From assembly GCA_024641135.1 (NCBI GenBank), contig JAHEDS010000015.1:1-38931 (forward strand): a stretch of DNA of 38,931 nucleotides, given 5' to 3'. The notes below the pieces were generated by a model. That model ran no database searches. It had not been told where the DNA came from and worked only from the letters and a program-made list of their open reading frames with translations. Made by a program: the position numbers and the translations under genes. Source of the DNA: Flavobacteriales bacterium (lineage in GTDB: Bacteria; Bacteroidota; Bacteroidia; Flavobacteriales; Flavobacteriaceae). Of this stretch, positions 16,476-24,474 are shown in pieces (positions within the stretch are counted from its first letter, which is position 1; every line of letters starts with the position of its first letter).

Positions 16476-17438
16476 ATGCTAAAAGCTGGTGTTCTAGGTG
16501 CTGGTCACCTCGGGAAAATTCATTTAAGACTTCTCAAACAATCAGAAAAATATAATCTTGTTGGTTTTTATGATGCTGATCCTGAAAATGGTAAAAAAGT
16601 AGAAGCAGAGTTTGGTTATAAATTCTTTAATACCATTGAAGATTTAATTAATGCTGTAGATGTTGTAGATATTGTCACCCCTACTTTATCGCATTATGAC
16701 TGTGCAATACAAGCAATTGATAAAGGCAAACACATCTTCATTGAAAAACCTATAACCAATACTGTTGAAGAAGCCGAAAAAATTAGGGCTATTTTAGCAG
16801 AACACCATGTAAAAGGTCAAGTTGGTCATGTAGAGCGTTTTAATCCGGCATTTCTTGCTGTGAAAAATGACATTCATGAACCGATGTTTATTGAAACTCA
16901 CCGTTTAGCCGAATTTAATCCTCGTGGCACCGATGTGCCCGTTGTATTAGATTTAATGATTCATGATATTGATATTATTTTAAGTGTGGTTAAATCAAAA
17001 GTTAAACACATTTCTGCAAGTGGAGTCTCAGTTATTAGTGACACTCCAGATATTGCTAATGCGAGAATTGAATTTGAAAATGGTTGTGTTGCCAATTTAA
17101 CGGCTAGTAGAATTTCTTTAAAAAACATGCGTAAAACTCGCTTTTTTCAAAAGGACGCTTACATTTCTGTAGATTTTCTTGAAAAGAAATGCGAAGTAGT
17201 TAAAATGAAAGATGCGCCTGAATTACCTGGAGATTTTGACATGATACTTCAAAATGCTGAAGGTGTTAGGAAACAAATCTATTTTGACAATCCAAATGTT
17301 TCAAATAATAATGCCATTCTTGATGAGTTGGAAACGTTTGCAGATGCTATAAATAATAATACAAAACCTATTGTAACACTTCATGATGGCACTGAGGCCC
17401 TACGTGTTGCAACTCAAATAATAAATTGTTTTAAATAA
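16476..17438 (+). CDS. Gfo/Idh/MocA-family oxidoreductase
   Basis: A 320-residue NAD(P)-dependent oxidoreductase. The N-terminal Rossmann fold has VLGAGHLGKIH (6-16), the conserved EKP motif is at 90-92 (FIEKPITNT), and the C-terminal alpha/beta domain contains DLMIHDIDIILS, where the MIHDID residues occupy the position of the family's catalytic His/Asp region. Substrates in this family are usually sugars or sugar nucleotides; nothing here fixes it. It heads a co-oriented run and the next gene (3-hydroxybutyryl-CoA dehydrogenase) starts 10 nt after its stop, but no metabolic link between the two is evident. Cytoplasmic. Confidence 0.88.
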   Translation: MLKAGVLGAGHLGKIHLRLLKQSEKYNLVGFYDADPENGKKVEAEFGYKFFNTIEDLINAVDVVDIVTPTLSHYDCAIQAIDKGKHIFIEKPITNTVEEAEKIRAILAEHHVKGQVGHVERFNPAFLAVKNDIHEPMFIETHRLAEFNPRGTDVPVVLDLMIHDIDIILSVVKSKVKHISASGVSVISDTPDIANARIEFENGCVANLTASRISLKNMRKTRFFQKDAYISVDFLEKKCEVVKMKDAPELPGDFDMILQNAEGVRKQIYFDNPNVSNNNAILDELETFADAINNNTKPIVTLHDGTEALRVATQIINCFK

Positions 17439-17448
17439 AATTTTCATA

Positions 17449-18336
17449 ATGAAAAACGTTGCTGTTATTGGTGCTGGAACCATGGGAAATGGAATTGCTC
17501 ATACTTTTGCACAAAGTGGATTTAGAGTCCAACTTATTGATGTAAGCGAAAATGCATTAAAGAAAGGTATAGACACAATTACAAAAAATTTGGATAGAAT
17601 GGTTAGTAAAGAAACTATTACCGAAATCCAGAAAAAAGAAACCTTATCAAATATTACGACCTTCAACAATATTACCGAAGGCGTTGAATATGCGAGTTTA
17701 GTGGTTGAAGCGGCTACTGAAAATATAGATTTAAAACTTAAAATTTTTAAACAATTAGACGAAGCCTGTCCAGAAGGAACCATACTTGCAACTAATACAT
17801 CTTCTATTTCAATTACACAAATAGCATCTGTAACCTCAAGACCAGATCATGTTATTGGAATGCATTTTATGAATCCTGTGCCAATTATGAAATTAGTAGA
17901 AATTATTAGAGGGTATAATACCTCTGATGAAGTCACTGAAATCATTATGGATTTATCTAAAAAATTAGGTAAAATTCCTGTAGAAGTTAACGACTACCCA
18001 GGATTTGTAGCCAATAGGATCTTAATGCCAATGCTAAATGAATCCATTGAAACCCTTTATAATGGTGTTGCTGGTGTTTACGAAATTGATACGGTTATGA
18101 AACTAGGAATGGCACATCCTATGGGACCACTTCAATTAGCAGATTTTATTGGATTAGATGTTTGTCTTTCTATCCTAAATGTTATGTATGATGGTTTTAA
18201 AAACCCTAAGTATGCACCTTGCCCATTATTAGTAAATATGGTGCGTGCTGGAAAATTGGGTATCAAATCTGGTGAAGGTTTCTACGATTATTCTGAAAGC
18301 AAAAAAGCTGAAAAAATAGCTAAGCAATTTCTTTAG
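17449..18336 (+). CDS. 3-hydroxybutyryl-CoA dehydrogenase
   Basis: A 295-residue NAD(P)-dependent 3-hydroxyacyl-CoA dehydrogenase of the single-domain (Hbd/PaaH) type. The Rossmann motif is VIGAGTMGNGIAH at 6-18. Catalytic residues align with the human enzyme: S119 in TNTSSIS, H139 in GMHFMNP, E151 in KLVEIIRG (12 residues from the His, as expected) and N189 in FVANRILMPML (50 residues from the His, as expected). Length is typical for stand-alone enzymes. It interconverts 3-hydroxybutyryl-CoA and acetoacetyl-CoA in butanoate or fatty-acid metabolism. No thiolase or crotonase is adjacent. It lies in a co-oriented group with the DUF1015 gene 51 nt downstream. Confidence 0.94.
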   Translation: MKNVAVIGAGTMGNGIAHTFAQSGFRVQLIDVSENALKKGIDTITKNLDRMVSKETITEIQKKETLSNITTFNNITEGVEYASLVVEAATENIDLKLKIFKQLDEACPEGTILATNTSSISITQIASVTSRPDHVIGMHFMNPVPIMKLVEIIRGYNTSDEVTEIIMDLSKKLGKIPVEVNDYPGFVANRILMPMLNESIETLYNGVAGVYEIDTVMKLGMAHPMGPLQLADFIGLDVCLSILNVMYDGFKNPKYAPCPLLVNMVRAGKLGIKSGEGFYDYSESKKAEKIAKQFL

Positions 18337-18387
18337 AGATTAGGTTTATCGCTTTAGAAAATTACATCTGGCATAACAGATAATAAA

Positions 18388-19626
18388 ATGGCAAAGATAA
18401 TTCCATTTAAGGCAGTACGCCCAACTCGCGATAAAGTTAGTTTAGTTGCATCTCGCTCTTACCAAAGTTACAACCAAGCGGAACTTGAAGCAAGATTAGA
18501 TTACAATCCGTTTTCATTTTTGCAGGTGGTTAATCCTGGGTATCGTTACAATAAAATCCTTTCAGGGAAAGAACGTTACAATTTAGTTAAAAACAGATAT
18601 TTAGAATTTAAAGAGGATTCAGTTTTTATTCAAGATAAAGAACCTTGTTATTATGTCTATAAAATAGTAAACAGAGAAGGCATCAATTTCTCAGGAATTA
18701 TTGCTGCATCAAGTACGGAAGATTACGAACTTGATGTTATTAAGAAACATGAAGATACTATTGAATTTCGCGAGCATATATTTAAAGATTATTTAAATAC
18801 GGTAGGTTTCAATGCTGAACCCGTTTTACTTACATATCCTGATAATACTCTTATTGATTCCATTATTATTGAAACTCAAAAAAAGCGTGCTGAATTTGAG
18901 TTTACTACAACATATAGAGACACACATTATTTATGGGTTTTAAATTCCAAAAAGACTATTGATATTTTAAAAAGTGAATTTGAATCTATTGAAACTATTT
19001 ATATTGCTGACGGTCATCATCGCTCAGCTTCCTCCTATTTACTTTCGAAAGAATTAATTTCTCAAAATAAAGAGCATTCTGGGAAGGAATCCTATAACTA
19101 TTTTATGAGTTATTTAATACCAGAATCTCATCTTAAAATACATGAATACAACAGGCTTGTTAAAGATTTGAATGGTTTAACTAAAGAGGCTTTTTTGATT
19201 GAATTAGATATGATGTTTCGAATTGAAAATAGAGGAAACGTGTTATATAAACCTAATAAAAAGCATCATTTCAGTATGTATTTAGATGGTGAGTTTTATT
19301 CTTTATATTTAAGAAAAACGAATTATTTATTCCAAACCTCATTAGATGCCTTAGATACTCAAATACTATACAAAACTATATTAGAGCCTATATTAGGGAT
19401 TTCAGATTTACGCAATGACACGCGAATTGAGTATTCTTATGGGAAAAATGATTTGGTAAATATAAAAAGTAAAGTTGATAAAGGTGAATATGTTGTAGGT
19501 TTCGGTTTAGTTCCTATTACTATAAATGAAATAAAGGCTATTGCGAATGATGGTTTAACAATGCCTCCAAAAAGCACCTATATTGAACCCAAACTTCGAA
19601 GTGGTGTAACTATTTATGAATTTTAA
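18388..19626 (+). CDS. DUF1015-family protein (putative ParB/sulfiredoxin-like kinase)
   Basis: A 412-residue cytoplasmic protein of the DUF1015 family, of unknown function to my knowledge. Recognition features are IIPFKAVRPTRDK at the N-terminus, YNPFSFLQVVNPG at about 39-51, KKHEDT at 119-124 and YIADGHHRSASSY around 205-217. The DGHHR (208-212) resembles the D/G-G-x-HR motif of the ParB/sulfiredoxin superfamily, which includes free-serine kinases; that parallel is my inference. Members often lie near serine-biosynthesis genes in Bacteroidota, but here serC is 18 kb away. It follows the 3-hydroxybutyryl-CoA dehydrogenase gene; yggS downstream has its own -7 box. Confidence 0.85.
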   Translation: MAKIIPFKAVRPTRDKVSLVASRSYQSYNQAELEARLDYNPFSFLQVVNPGYRYNKILSGKERYNLVKNRYLEFKEDSVFIQDKEPCYYVYKIVNREGINFSGIIAASSTEDYELDVIKKHEDTIEFREHIFKDYLNTVGFNAEPVLLTYPDNTLIDSIIIETQKKRAEFEFTTTYRDTHYLWVLNSKKTIDILKSEFESIETIYIADGHHRSASSYLLSKELISQNKEHSGKESYNYFMSYLIPESHLKIHEYNRLVKDLNGLTKEAFLIELDMMFRIENRGNVLYKPNKKHHFSMYLDGEFYSLYLRKTNYLFQTSLDALDTQILYKTILEPILGISDLRNDTRIEYSYGKNDLVNIKSKVDKGEYVVGFGLVPITINEIKAIANDGLTMPPKSTYIEPKLRSGVTIYEF

Positions 19627-19658
19627 ATACTGTGTGTTTATTTACAACTAAGTCTTTT

Positions 19659-19666
19659 TAAATTTG
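19659..19666 (+). promoter_or_regulatory. -7 promoter element TAAATTTG for the YggS-type gene
   Basis: Perfect TAnnTTTG, 32 nt after the DUF1015 stop and 19 nt before the ATG at 19686. Confidence 0.55.
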
Positions 19667-19685
19667 AATCAAAAAAATTAAAATC

Positions 19686-20357
19686 ATGTCAATAAAAGAT
19701 AATCTTTTATCTATAAAATCAACATTACCAGAACATGTTACTCTTGTAGCCGTCTCAAAAACAAAACCTATTGAGGCTTTAATGGAAGCTTATGAAGCAG
19801 GACAACGTATTTTTGGAGAAAATAAAATTCAGGAAATGGTTCAAAAACATGAAATCATGCCAAAAGATATTAATTGGCATATGATAGGTCATGTTCAAAA
19901 AAACAAAGTTAAATATATGGCTTCCTTTGTTTCGTTAATACATGGTGTTGATAATTTACGACTACTAGAAGAAATTAACAAACAAGCTAAAAAACATAAT
20001 AGAATTATAGATTGCTTATTACAGATTAAAATTGCTTCTGAAGACTCTAAATTTGGAATGAATTTAGATGATGCTCAAAATTTGTTACAGTCTGAGCTTT
20101 TTTCAGAATTTAAAAACATACAAATTAAAGGGGTTATGGGAATGGCAACCTTTACAGAAAATCAGTCTCAAATAAAAAAAGAATTTCAATTGTTAAAACA
20201 AACTTTTGACACGTTAATACAATTGGAATCCTTTAACTTTAAACCCGAAATCATTTCTATGGGAATGAGTGGAGATTATAACTTGGCAATTGCCTGTGGC
20301 AGCACTATGATTCGTGTTGGAAGTAGTATATTTGGCGAGCGTAATTATTCCAATTAA
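19686..20357 (+). CDS. YggS/PROSC-type pyridoxal phosphate homeostasis protein
   Basis: A 223-residue single-domain alanine-racemase-fold (TIM barrel) protein that binds PLP and buffers its free level in the cytoplasm; no catalytic reaction is known. The PLP lysine is K25 in VAVSKTKP. Other family landmarks are RIFGENKIQEM (40-50), WHMIGHVQKNK (about 65-75), KFGMNLDDAQ and the phosphate-binding segment SMGMSGDYNLAI followed by GSTMIRVGSSIFG at the C-terminus. Length is typical. The next ORF begins 21 nt later at a TTG. Confidence 0.95.
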   Translation: MSIKDNLLSIKSTLPEHVTLVAVSKTKPIEALMEAYEAGQRIFGENKIQEMVQKHEIMPKDINWHMIGHVQKNKVKYMASFVSLIHGVDNLRLLEEINKQAKKHNRIIDCLLQIKIASEDSKFGMNLDDAQNLLQSELFSEFKNIQIKGVMGMATFTENQSQIKKEFQLLKQTFDTLIQLESFNFKPEIISMGMSGDYNLAIACGSTMIRVGSSIFGERNYSN

Positions 20358-20378
20358 TTATTAAAACTTAAACAATTT

Positions 20379-21752
20379 TTGTACGCAATACTTGACATAG
20401 AAACTACAGGCGGAAAATATAATGAAGAAGGCATAACAGAAATTGCAATCTACAAATATGATGGTCACCAAATTACAGATCAGTTTATAAGCCTAATAAA
20501 TCCAGAACGGGAAATTCAACCTTTTGTGGTTAACCTTACAGGTATTAACAGTGGTATGTTACGCAATGCCCCGAAGTTTTATGAGGTTGCTAAACGCATT
20601 GTAGAAATTACAGAAGACTGTATTTTAGTAGCCCACAATGCCCAATTTGACTACCGTATTTTAGTGACTGAATTTAAAAGGCTAGGTTTTGATTTTATGC
20701 GTGAGACTTTATGTACCGTTGAATTAGCCAAAAATTTAATTCCTAATCAAGCATCTTATAGTTTAGGAAAACTCGTGCGTTCTCTTGGTATTCCAGTAAC
20801 CGACAGGCATCGTGCATCTGGCGACGCCATTGCTACGGTAAAACTGTTTAAAATGTTAATTGATAAAGATTCATCAAAAAAAATTATCCAGGAATCAATT
20901 CGATTAAATCCAAAACTGCAATTAGAACCCAGGCATATAGATATTATTGAACAGCTGCCAACAGTTACTGGTGTTTATTATATCCATAAAGCAAATGGTG
21001 AAATAATTTATATTGGTAAAAGTAATAATATAAAAAAACGCATCAATCAACATTTCACCAATTCAAATCATAAATCAAAAAAAATTCAACTCCAAGCTAC
21101 AGCTGTTACATATGAAGCCACGGGAAGTGAATTGGTGGCTTTATTAAAAGAAAGTGAAGAGATAAAAAAAAACAAACCCATCTACAACAGGGCTTTGAGA
21201 AGAACTATTTTTACCCACGCACTTTATAGTTATATTGATGAACAGAATTATATCAATTTTAAAATTGATAAAGTTGATGGAAGGAAAAAACCAATTACCA
21301 CGTTTAGCAATAGAGACAGCGCTAAAAGTTTTATTTTAAAAGCTATAGAAGAGTATAGTTTATGTCAAAAACTTACTGGTTTATATAAAACAAAAACTAG
21401 CTGTTTTAAATATGATATTAAAGAATGTCACGGTGCTTGTATTGGAAAAGAATCTTTTGAAGAATATAATAAACGTGCAGAAAATTTAATTAAAAAAAAT
21501 AGTTACAGGAATAAAAATATGGTGGTTATAGATAAAGGCCGTGATATTGATGAACGTAGTGCTATTTACATTGAAAACGGGGTATTTAAAGGGATAGGTT
21601 TCTTTAATTTAAATTATCAGATCAACAATATTGACGTTTTAGAGTCTTTTATAACACCTATGGAAAACAACCGAGACACTCAACATATTATTCAAAGTTA
21701 TATGAGGAGAAACAAACGATTGAAAATAATACAGTTAAGCAGTAAAGGTTAG
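20379..21752 (+). CDS. Exonuclease (DnaQ-like)/GIY-YIG endonuclease fusion with UvrC-type cysteine region
   Basis: A 457-residue protein with two nuclease domains. Residues 1-160 are a DEDDh 3'-5' exonuclease of the DnaQ/epsilon family with D6, E8, D91, H144 and D149 (LDIETTGG, HNAQFDYRIL, HRASGDA). Residues about 195-275 form a GIY-YIG nuclease like the UvrC/Cho N-terminus, with GVYYI, YIGKS, R221, catalytic E258 and PIYN. The C-terminal third has a UvrC-like cysteine region (CQKLTGLY, SCFKYDIKECHGACIGKESFEEY). There is no RNase H-like UvrC nuclease or HhH domain. Start is TTG 20379, immediately giving the MYAILDIETT exonuclease N-terminus. A role in DNA repair as a Cho/DnaQ-UvrC-like protein is likely; no damage specificity is known. 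Confidence 0.9.
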   Translation: MYAILDIETTGGKYNEEGITEIAIYKYDGHQITDQFISLINPEREIQPFVVNLTGINSGMLRNAPKFYEVAKRIVEITEDCILVAHNAQFDYRILVTEFKRLGFDFMRETLCTVELAKNLIPNQASYSLGKLVRSLGIPVTDRHRASGDAIATVKLFKMLIDKDSSKKIIQESIRLNPKLQLEPRHIDIIEQLPTVTGVYYIHKANGEIIYIGKSNNIKKRINQHFTNSNHKSKKIQLQATAVTYEATGSELVALLKESEEIKKNKPIYNRALRRTIFTHALYSYIDEQNYINFKIDKVDGRKKPITTFSNRDSAKSFILKAIEEYSLCQKLTGLYKTKTSCFKYDIKECHGACIGKESFEEYNKRAENLIKKNSYRNKNMVVIDKGRDIDERSAIYIENGVFKGIGFFNLNYQINNIDVLESFITPMENNRDTQHIIQSYMRRNKRLKIIQLSSKG

Positions 21753-21768
21753 TTTTTAAATCTTTTCT

Positions 21769-21776
21769 TATTTTTG
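21769..21776 (+). promoter_or_regulatory. -7 promoter element TATTTTTG directly before the K+ channel gene
   Basis: Perfect TAnnTTTG ending 5 nt before the ATG at 21782; suggests a leaderless transcript. No -33 TTG in range. Confidence 0.48.
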
Positions 21777-21781
21777 ACAAT

Positions 21782-22633
21782 ATGAGTAACGATATAAATA
21801 GAAATTGGAAAACCAAACTACATGAAATAATTTATGAAGCAGATACACCTGCCGGCAAATTATTTGACATTGTATTACTCGTCACTATCATTGCCAGTAT
21901 TGTTTTGGTCATGCTTGAAAGTGTTAAAAGTATTGATGCAAAATATCATGATATATTAAACATTGCGGAATGGATTATTACTATTCTATTTAGTGTTGAA
22001 TACATTGCCAGAATTATAACAGTAAAAAAACCTGTCAATTATATTCTGAGTTTTTATGGGATTATTGATTTATTATCTACTATTCCAAAATACTTGTCAA
22101 TTATATTCGCAGGTACACATGCCTTAGTCGCTTTAAGAGCATTGCGTTTATTAAGGATTTTTAGGATTTTAAAGTTAGGTAGATATTTAGGTGCTTCAAA
22201 CAATTTAATTGCAGCATTAAAGGCTAGTCGCGCTAAAATATCTGTTTTTTTATTCGCAGTGGTTATTGTTGCAATTATTTTAGGAACTATTATGTACATG
22301 ATTGAAGGTGAAGAAAATGGATTCACAAACATTCCTAAAAGTGTCTATTGGTGTATAGTTACCTTAACTACGGTAGGCTTTGGAGATATTGCACCTCACA
22401 CGCCACTAGGGCAATTTATAGCTTCTTTAGTAATGATTTTAGGATATGGCATTATTGCTGTGCCAACGGGCATTGTTTCTGCTGAATATACCAATCAAAC
22501 TAAACCAACATCTAGTACTAATAAAGAAGGTGTGCATCTTAATACGCAATCCTGTCATAATTGCTCAGCTGGAAAACATAAAGACAATGCTGAATATTGC
22601 TACAACTGTGGTTATAAATTAAACCATGAGTAA
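21782..22633 (+). CDS. Voltage-gated-type K+ channel with C-terminal zinc ribbon
   Basis: A 283-residue six-transmembrane ion channel. S1-S3 lie in residues about 27-110; S4 carries an Arg roughly every third residue (R119, R122, R125, R128, then R134), and the pore loop holds the K+-selective filter TTVGFGD (TVGFGD at 197-202). This matches bacterial Kv-type channels (KvAP/Kch-like). The cytoplasmic tail ends in a CxxC-x11-CxxC zinc ribbon (C258, C261, C273, C276), so the tail may sense or bind a partner. No TrkA/RCK domain. The stop overlaps the miaA start by 8 nt (22626-22633), suggesting translational coupling. Potassium flux in the inner membrane is the expected role. Confidence 0.92.
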   Translation: MSNDINRNWKTKLHEIIYEADTPAGKLFDIVLLVTIIASIVLVMLESVKSIDAKYHDILNIAEWIITILFSVEYIARIITVKKPVNYILSFYGIIDLLSTIPKYLSIIFAGTHALVALRALRLLRIFRILKLGRYLGASNNLIAALKASRAKISVFLFAVVIVAIILGTIMYMIEGEENGFTNIPKSVYWCIVTLTTVGFGDIAPHTPLGQFIASLVMILGYGIIAVPTGIVSAEYTNQTKPTSSTNKEGVHLNTQSCHNCSAGKHKDNAEYCYNCGYKLNHE

Positions 22634-23537
22634 ATATCTTATTTCAATAGTTGGGCCAACTGCTATAGGTAAAACTTCTTTGAGCATCCAGCTTGCTCAG
22701 CATTTCAATACAGAAATAATTTCTGCTGATTCGAGGCAATTTTACAAGGAAATGACAATTGGAACAGCTGCACCCACTAAAGAAGAGTTGAATTCAGCAA
22801 AGCATCACTTTATCCATAATAAATCAATTTTTGAAGATTATAATGTTGGAGCCTTTGAAAAAGATGCACTGCAAACATTGAACGAACTCTTTAAAACTCA
22901 TGATATTGTTATTATGGTTGGAGGTTCAGGTTTATATGTTGATGCCATCTCAAAAGGGTTAGATGATTTTCCTGAAGTTGAAAGTGATATTAGAAAACAA
23001 TTAAATAAAGATTTAGAAAATCACGGTCTTTTATTTCTGCAAGAAAAACTTAAGACTTTAGATGAGAAAAGTTATAATACAATAGCAATAGATAATCCCC
23101 ATCGTGTTATTCGTGCTTTAGAAATTTGTATTGGCACAGGGAAACCCTATTCATCCTACTTAAATAAGAATACAGCAAACCGTCCTTTTAAAACAGTGAC
23201 TATAGGCTTAATTGCGGACAGAGACATTATTTACAATCGAATTAACCAACGTGTAGACCTGATGGTAAAAACTGGTTTATTAGAAGAAGCTAGAGATTTA
23301 TATAATAATAAAGATTTGAATGCTCTTAATACTGTTGGATATAAAGAATTATTTAACTTTTTTGATAGTACTTGGACACTTGATTTTGCCATTTCAGAAA
23401 TCAAAAAAAATACACGAAGGTTTGCAAAACGACAATTAACCTGGTTTAGAAAAGATAAAACTATTTTATGGTTTGATTACCAAACTTCCAAAGATCAAAT
23501 TATAACAGAACTAAATAAAAAAATGAATAGTCAATAA
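22626..23537 (+). CDS. miaA: tRNA dimethylallyltransferase
   Basis: MiaA transfers the dimethylallyl group to A37 of tRNAs that read UNN codons, the first step to ms2i6A. The 303-residue protein has the P-loop GPTAIGKTS (10-18), the substrate motif ADSRQFYK (34-41), MVGGSGLYV around 98-106, and ANRPFKTVTIGL and the tRNA-binding RRFAKRQLTWFRKD near the C-terminus. It starts inside the last codons of the K+ channel gene (8-nt overlap, different frame), so it is likely co-translated with the channel, an odd pairing. Length is typical. Cytoplasmic. Confidence 0.96.
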   Translation: MSKYLISIVGPTAIGKTSLSIQLAQHFNTEIISADSRQFYKEMTIGTAAPTKEELNSAKHHFIHNKSIFEDYNVGAFEKDALQTLNELFKTHDIVIMVGGSGLYVDAISKGLDDFPEVESDIRKQLNKDLENHGLLFLQEKLKTLDEKSYNTIAIDNPHRVIRALEICIGTGKPYSSYLNKNTANRPFKTVTIGLIADRDIIYNRINQRVDLMVKTGLLEEARDLYNNKDLNALNTVGYKELFNFFDSTWTLDFAISEIKKNTRRFAKRQLTWFRKDKTILWFDYQTSKDQIITELNKKMNSQ

Positions 23538-23576
23538 ATTATTAATTACAAAGCGCCTTAATCTTACAATTTTATT

Positions 23577-23584
23577 TAATTTTG
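23577..23584 (+). promoter_or_regulatory. -7 promoter element TAATTTTG for the TerC gene
   Basis: Perfect TAnnTTTG, 24 nt before the ATG at 23609. No -33 TTG in range. Confidence 0.5.
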
Positions 23585-23608
23585 GTATTGATTTTTTTTT
23601 AAATTTTC

Positions 23609-24397
23609 ATGCTCGACTTTTTATTTACTAGTGATGCCATAATGGCCCTTTTAACTCTTACCTTTTTAGAGATAATCTTAGGTATTGATAATATTGTTTT
23701 CATTTCAATTGCAGCTAATAAACTACCGCAAAATGAACGTGGTAAAGCAACTAATATTGGGTTGTTACTGGCTATGTTGCAGCGTATTGTTTTACTTTTC
23801 TTTGTTTCCTTCTTGATTAGCTTAAAACAACCTTTTTACAGTATTAATTTAAACTGGTTATATATTGGCGTTAGTTGGCAATCCATCATATTATTTATTG
23901 GTGGTTTATTTTTGATTTATAAAAGTACGTCAGAAATTAGAGAGAAAGTCGAAGCACCAATGCATGATGAAAACCAATTAAGTAAAAAGAAAATCAAATC
24001 ACTTTCACAGGCAATCATTCAAATAGTAATGATAGACTTTATTTTTTCAATAGATTCCATTTTAACAGCTGTTGGAATGACCAATGGATTACATGAAAAC
24101 CATAATTACAATTTAGTTTTAATGATTATTGCTGTTGTAATTTCAATTGGAATTATGATTGGATTTGCCGGTCCTATTCGAAAATTTATTGATACACATC
24201 CAAGTATACAACTTTTAGGGTTAGCATTTTTAATACTTATTGGCTTCATGCTAATAACTGAGGCTGCGCATTTATCTGAAACAACAATTTTTGGTAATAC
24301 AGTAGGCCCTATTCCAAAAGGCTATTTATACTTTGCAATTGCCTTCTCTTTATTTGTGGAATTTTTAAGTTTTAGAATTAATAAAAAAAAGCAGTAA
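23609..24397 (+). CDS. TerC-family integral membrane protein
   Basis: A 262-residue polytopic inner-membrane protein of the TerC family (about seven hydrophobic segments). The hallmark acidic residues within membrane helices are present: EIILGIDNIVF (E21, D27) and MIDFIFSIDSILTAVG (D142, D149), which fit the proposed metal-binding sites. TerC-type proteins are implicated in tellurite resistance and, more recently, in manganese or other cation export in some bacteria; which applies here is unknown. No other ter gene is adjacent. It converges with parC; the 77-bp gap has no clear hairpin. Confidence 0.92.
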   Translation: MLDFLFTSDAIMALLTLTFLEIILGIDNIVFISIAANKLPQNERGKATNIGLLLAMLQRIVLLFFVSFLISLKQPFYSINLNWLYIGVSWQSIILFIGGLFLIYKSTSEIREKVEAPMHDENQLSKKKIKSLSQAIIQIVMIDFIFSIDSILTAVGMTNGLHENHNYNLVLMIIAVVISIGIMIGFAGPIRKFIDTHPSIQLLGLAFLILIGFMLITEAAHLSETTIFGNTVGPIPKGYLYFAIAFSLFVEFLSFRINKKKQ

Positions 24398-24474
24398 AAA
24401 TAATTATAGGCAAACTAAAATTAACCGATTCAAAAATTAGTTATTGAAATTATCCAAGTGGAAATAAAATATCA

